From assembly GCA_964035575.1 (NCBI GenBank), contig OZ037843.1:1612001-1676000 (forward strand): a stretch of 64,000 nt of DNA, written 5' to 3'. Shown here piece by piece: positions 60,601 to 64,000 of the stretch (positions are counted from its first letter, which is position 1; each line of letters begins with the position of its first letter). The DNA comes from Rhynchopus sp. YZ270_cl-10 (Eukaryota; Euglenozoa; Diplonemea; Diplonemida; Diplonemidae). A program made the position numbers and the translations under genes. Under the pieces are notes generated by a model, which was given only the letters and a program-made list of their open reading frames with translations, ran no database searches and was not told the DNA's origin.

Positions 60601-62340
60601 AGTGGGAAGAAGGGTTTCTTCAAGAAGGGTCTGAAGGCTGCTGTGAGCTTCGTTGTGGGCGGCGTGAAGAAGGTGTGGAAGGGTGTGGTCGAGTTTGTTG
60701 AGGACGTGATGTCTGCTGCACAGTCGCTCTTTGCACACCTTGGTGTTCTGTTCGATAAGATGTTTGAGTGGCTCGGGTCGTTCTTCGCTTGGAAGGACAT
60801 CCTGAACACGAGCAACCTCATTAGCATGTACGTGAAGACATTTTTACAAAATGGGCCAAACGTCTGCAACAGCTTCGCTAATAAGTTTGACGAGGGCGTC
60901 GACACACTGAAGGAGAAGTTTGGTCATGGCGCGCCTGATGACTATCCTGAATCTGTGACCAAAGCAATGAACGTCACTGCGGATGATGGCATGGATATGG
61001 CCAATGACGTGAACCAAGAAATTGGCGACCCTGGCAGGTCTCAGCAGGACACGAACAAGACCGTGTACGGCACAGACCCACAGGCGACGTGGCTTACAGA
61101 TATATTCACAGCTGTGGCGCCGACAATGGAGGACACTGACGTCTTTGAAGCGACTGAGAAGCTGGCGTCGCTTTCAAGCCAAATGAAGTCCGACACTGAG
61201 GGCGCCATGAACGCCGCTGCTGACGGCCAGACGGACAATGCGGAATACGCGTCGGAGACTGTGAACAAGGAAGGCACGAGCTTCTGCCTGAAGGACTTCC
61301 TGGACAACATGAGGAAGACCCTCGTGGACGCTGCTCTCGATGGCACGAAGACAGCTATGGACTTTTTCTTCAAACTGGGGGGAGAGATGCTGGAAGAGTA
61401 CCTCACGATCATCACCAGGAAGATCAAGATCCCCATCATCTCGACTCTGTGGAAAACCGTCATCACCGACGGCGACGAGCTCACACTGCTGGACCTCTTC
61501 TGTCTCCTGGGTGCTGTGCCTGCGACCCTGGCATACAAGCTGATGATGTTCGCCAAGACCGGCCACATCTACCCCCCAGTTGTGGCGAAGTCTGGAGACA
61601 TCAAAAACAGCACTTACCAAGTTTCATTGGACCAGGTGTCGGACAGGCTGAATGGCATGTTCAAGGAGGATACCACACGCACAGAGGGGGCTGACGACGA
61701 CGAGGACGATGGGGGGGATGTGACAATTAGCTTTCTCTTTGGTTTTGTGTACTCTTTTAACTATTTAATCATGTCTGGTTTTGACGGCTACGAGGCTTTC
61801 ACGGGTTTGAAGGTGATGAAGGCCCTCGTGGTCGCGAACTCCGCATGCGCTCTCGTTATGTCCTTTCCAAATTGGTTTGGTGGAGCGAAGTTTTGGGACA
61901 GTTTCACAACAGAGATGATTGTCCGCGATGTTGCGTGGGTGATAAACTTGCCGATATTCTTCTTCAGCTTATGTACATGGGCGGGCGATACGGTGGACCT
62001 CTTTATGTTTGTGTTGGGTTCGCTGCACGCGGTCTCTTATGTTGTTGTGGGGATTGTGGAGGCAGTTATACTTTCAAACAACCCGGACCCGCCGCCGTTG
62101 TCAAACTTTGTTATGAAGTTCGTGCAGGGCACCTGCACCGCCATTGGGGAACAGATCACTTTGGGTCGCAATGCAGCGTCAAAAACCTGGCTTGCCGACC
62201 CCGAGCCGGTCACTAAGGGACTGGTAGGACTCGCAATCGTAGTGTATGAGATCGTTGCCTTCGCGGGGCCTGGCGCCCTCAGTCTCATCCGTGCAGGGCA
62301 GGATCTGGTCCTGGATCAGACACATCGTGTTGCAGCGTAA
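57622..62340 (+). CDS. Large protein: beta-rich N-terminus, helical middle, multi-pass C-terminus
   Basis: A 1572-residue protein from the ATG after CTCACTCCTCAG (likely acceptor at 57589-57590, 31-nt leader); the open frame reaches back into the upstream transposon. There is no signal peptide. Residues 1-710 are beta-rich with many WxS/YxxS strands and propeller-like spacing (LYSVSYDGTDFSDPIQVG; IVLFCEDDKGEVWVRTFG). Residues 725-830 look Ig-like (VTDKNGVGMAGQKVSYKP). Residues 993-1070 form amphipathic helices starting KKGFFKKGLKAAVSFVVGGV and ending in FEWLGSFFAWKDILNTSNLI. Acidic and helical segments follow, with hydrophobic segments near 1286, 1369, 1403, 1436, 1459 and 1532. I do not recognise a characterised family. 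A lectin- or carbohydrate-sensing membrane protein is a guess. Confidence 0.9.
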   Translation: MGSNPDLKPGDNNRSALVSAQALLMENYTTPSQAVPHGSFRCTSYAPVDGSAPQAHIFIIDTDDNKTVRHYQEDPASFTGWTGEDIGLNGSKTKQLVAGYDEKGLVLFCLSTSLEVSYMRALPVNKKGKVTFLPMTWTTIGAFPSKYSSHSTTQVLSLATDMKLYAGWERTDTSSEYLVWQIDWSKTSDNWSQLQMDHSHKYFFTLQGGDDSVYVSVSDSNGDNFYINRYEDKSWTTIWTSSKYKSKQLEATTLPQQKNCHGVYSRDSSNTLQWHSYNSSTKETTSTELMKMHVEDFTVVQGETSEFEKIIAVTTDNLLYSVSYDGTDFSDPIQVGAAASDIIGASFSGDTNHAALFYSHTSGNLVEMTQSSDDAFHRTHVCVEPDETFKDPSESSGIAAGYHYGSPELFSMSGSKIYRYTANSKADLLQHLWTKNDADFPDNHTPASICNTTDSKGRIVLFCEDDKGEVWVRTFGVPQGWQSLGNGPSGGISKVFSAGLVNDVVTLMSVVTFTSETKVYNVILTAGDDFGKWDQATSNDHGSATSVSVGPNSHADGFFTNSKNGGIYFYELGTLNSQQTYSHSIKYDTVYATPTSTDEVIAESQHTLHYVTPYEDQRISYRQFNNGRLSMYYNEAGQLVFLDSGYGDSYYIYRITMTSPGQFSTDTTAATSCIAAVGLSDDVVFGRDNNTYPSQFKLKNQSDLLPTYTVPRLQQKTGDNNERPLTKFASWNINFMVTDKNGVGMAGQKVSYKPVEDDVVLRVNGKLVSVGQSDPEMVAHTNARGAVNLMSVADSLHCPVFEVWTDLHTDLDDEATSVLEPNNEEQLYLGQVTLEELQDATTHDLKGDGKREKLFPSDQEGLNQDFVLGLHATVNAGTHSTDITNAYDLSSITSRNSRGTILHSTTHARAHEIRRLDPKTCAKTSFRIKYLRNAKGKRSVEYESLPPNVVSTIIDDMDGEPYTGTYGELMASANLGFVDVTGTAFVGEDATRPSGKKGFFKKGLKAAVSFVVGGVKKVWKGVVEFVEDVMSAAQSLFAHLGVLFDKMFEWLGSFFAWKDILNTSNLISMYVKTFLQNGPNVCNSFANKFDEGVDTLKEKFGHGAPDDYPESVTKAMNVTADDGMDMANDVNQEIGDPGRSQQDTNKTVYGTDPQATWLTDIFTAVAPTMEDTDVFEATEKLASLSSQMKSDTEGAMNAAADGQTDNAEYASETVNKEGTSFCLKDFLDNMRKTLVDAALDGTKTAMDFFFKLGGEMLEEYLTIITRKIKIPIISTLWKTVITDGDELTLLDLFCLLGAVPATLAYKLMMFAKTGHIYPPVVAKSGDIKNSTYQVSLDQVSDRLNGMFKEDTTRTEGADDDEDDGGDVTISFLFGFVYSFNYLIMSGFDGYEAFTGLKVMKALVVANSACALVMSFPNWFGGAKFWDSFTTEMIVRDVAWVINLPIFFFSLCTWAGDTVDLFMFVLGSLHAVSYVVVGIVEAVILSNNPDPPPLSNFVMKFVQGTCTAIGEQITLGRNAASKTWLADPEPVTKGLVGLAIVVYEIVAFAGPGALSLIRAGQDLVLDQTHRVAA

Positions 62341-62680
62341 GGCAACGACCGTGTTCTCCCTTGTTGCCTGTTATTGTGTCCAACGGAGTGGGGTTGTGTA
62401 GAGATCTTATGAATGGAAGGTATCTATTTTTGCAATGATTCTGCCTAAAAAGGGGGCGAGGTGCTTGCAACGTTTCTTGTTTGTGTTCCCCAATGTCTTG
62501 CTTCATGCACGTTTTTTGTGATTAACGGCTTACGATAAAACGAAAAAGAGTGTTTTATTGCATCGGTGACAGTTGAGTGTTCAGAACCTGCGTCACAGAG
62601 GCGTTTGCACCTGTCATACTTCACTTTTATTCGTTTGTAGTGTCCTTGAAGTCCGTCAGATTATAGTATTTTTGTTCTTA

Positions 62681-63439
62681 GGGTAGTGTAACTTTTTCGG
62701 TCTGTTACCGTTATTATGGTGTTCGAAAAAACCGGCGGGCGGCGGAGAAAAAAAGTTATGAAGAAAAAAAAGTTTTACCAGGGGAAAAAAAGTTATGAAG
62801 AGATTTTCTTACATTTTTCCAGAGTTTTCTTCACAGTAAAATCCTTATTTTCGTGACGTGTAGCATTTTGTGTTTTCTCTTTGTCTGTTGGCTGGGTACC
62901 TAGGTTCCTGGACACCGGGTGCCCGGTTCCCAGAACGGCTGGGTACCAGAAAGTTATAGGTACTACAGTGTGTACAGTGTACAGTGTACAGTGTACAGTG
63001 TACAGTGTACAGTGTACAGTGTACAGTGTACAGTGTACAGTGTACAGTGTACAGTGTACAGTGTACAGTGTACAGTGTACAGTGTACAGTGTACAGTGTA
63101 CAGTGTACAGTGTACAGTGTACAGTGTACAGTGTACAGTGTACAGTGTACAGTGTACAGTGTACAGTGTACAGTGTACAGTGTACAGTGTACAGTGTACA
63201 CAGCGTACAAGAAAACACTTGTGAAGGAAAACGACCTTTCTCTCGAGAAAAAATTGCTTACTCACCAAGTGATCGTGAGGTGCTATGGGTATGGGCCCTG
63301 TACAGCCCCACCCACATCTTTCCTATAGAACCTCTTCATAACTTTTTTCCCTAGGTACTTTCTACATAACTTTTTTTTCTTGGTTTTCAAAAAATCCGGC
63401 GGGCGGTAACGGTAACAGGCTGAATAAGTTACACTACCC
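62681..63439. mobile_element. PIF/Harbinger-like MITE with expanded heptamer array
   Basis: GGGTAGTGTAACTTTTTCGG then CTGTTACCGTTA at the left faces TAACGGTAACAG and AAGTTACACTACCC at the right. TTA flanks both (62678-62680, 63440-63442). Inside the arms are paired CCGGCGGGCGG and AAAAGTTATGAAG/CTTCATAACTTTT blocks. The centre holds the TACAGTG array. There is no coding region. Confidence 0.8.
62973..63200. repeat. Heptamer array (TACAGTG)n, about 32 copies
   Basis: A near-perfect 228-bp array. The related sequence at 16318-16345 has only about three units, so the array grew after the two copies separated. The unit contains GTAC and can form hairpins. Confidence 0.95.
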
Positions 63440-64000
63440 TTACTAGTAATAGACTTTGTTTTTTTTGTTTTTTGCATAAAATCGCAGCTTATATACGTGT
63501 GTCGCTTGCGATCAGTGATGAGGCGTTTTGCACTTTCAACTTCTCTTTTGTTTTGGTGAAAGCGAATAAGAAGTCAAAGTACAACGCAGTCATCCTCAAA
63601 AATAGAGTCAAAAATACGTCACCTCTCTAGTCTAGTTACAACAACACTAAGAAGCGAGAGGAGCCCCCAAGTTTGTTTTTTTTAAAGTCATTTTTTGTTC
63701 TTCCCCTTATTGCCAGTTGTGTGCACGTTCAGGAAGGCAACTTCCTCTTTAGCCCGTCCGTTAGGGAGTGGGTTGTGCATGCTCCGTTCCCTAACAAGGA
63801 ATGGTACAAAGGTTTTCACAAAGTAGCCTTCCTTCACCCAATGGGGTGTTGCCCTTCCCCTGAAACCCCCTGCAGCATGTTGTGCACGAAAGGCACATTC
63901 CATGTTACAATGTTACATTATCATCATCGTTGCTATTGTCTTCAGTCGCAGAGAGATACTAGTAAGGAGCGCCTCCCATACCTGCTAATCGAGAAACAAA
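63440..64000. other. Window end: R3 copy and dispersed repeat
   Basis: 63497-63550 is an R3 copy with GATGAGGCGTTTTGCACTTT. 63735-63905 is related to the duplicated cyclase upstream block at 19665-19905 (GGCAACTTCCTCTTT, GTGCATGCTCCGTTCCCTAA, AGGAATGGTA). No gene is supported before the window ends. Confidence 0.6.

Noticed and set aside
62793-63354. Open frames reading as YSVQCTV or LYTVHCT repeats
   Set aside because: Translation of the (TACAGTG)n array on both strands.

Overview
The window looks like nuclear DNA of a unicellular eukaryote with few introns. Its large genes are uninterrupted, GC-rich open frames set in AT-rich intergenic DNA full of T-tracts and small transposons. All eight host-type genes are on the + strand. 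Each has a pyrimidine-rich stretch ending in AG within about 85 nt of its ATG, which is the layout of trans-spliced, polycistronic euglenozoan genes. The cyclase catalytic motifs (FTDIVSSTQLWE, YEVKTIGD, DYFGPTVNVAAR) resemble the class III cyclases I recall from kinetoplastids. I infer a kinetoplastid-like (for example bodonid) euglenozoan with moderate confidence; no rRNA, tRNA or spliced-leader gene was seen to confirm it.

Layout. Five paralogous membrane adenylyl cyclase genes lie at 2628-5135, 12590-15097, 20091-22598, 29763-32267 and 33477-35987. After them come a mucin-like surface protein with a Pro/Thr stalk and a multi-pass C-terminus (39072-44006), an amino-acid/auxin-permease-type transporter (47865-49217) and a 1572-residue protein with a beta-rich N-terminus and a hydrophobic C-terminus (57622-62340). 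The only intact gene on the - strand is a hAT transposase (24561-26507), inside an element with matching terminal inverted repeats and a perfect 8-bp target duplication. A 5'-truncated LINE lies at 36063-37250.

Intergenic DNA. I resolve several non-autonomous DNA elements with ends and, in most cases, target duplications. There are two TTA-flanked PIF/Harbinger-like elements, a set of TA-flanked fold-back MITEs, two long-arm elements with 9-bp duplications in T-tracts, a 1.26-kb element carrying a gene-like fragment, and a 0.3-kb element with TAGG duplications. Four short repeat families, called R1 to R4 here, recur nearly always on the + strand; R1 and R3 fold into conserved hairpins and most copies run into T-rich tracts.

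The main biological point is the cyclase array. The catalytic halves are almost identical, the membrane/loop halves differ, and the similarity groupings switch along the genes, as expected of a receptor family shuffled by gene conversion. Each chain also carries a second, degenerate cyclase-like domain. The cyclases, the stalked membrane protein and the transporter all point to a cell-surface sensing and uptake function, but joint action is inference.
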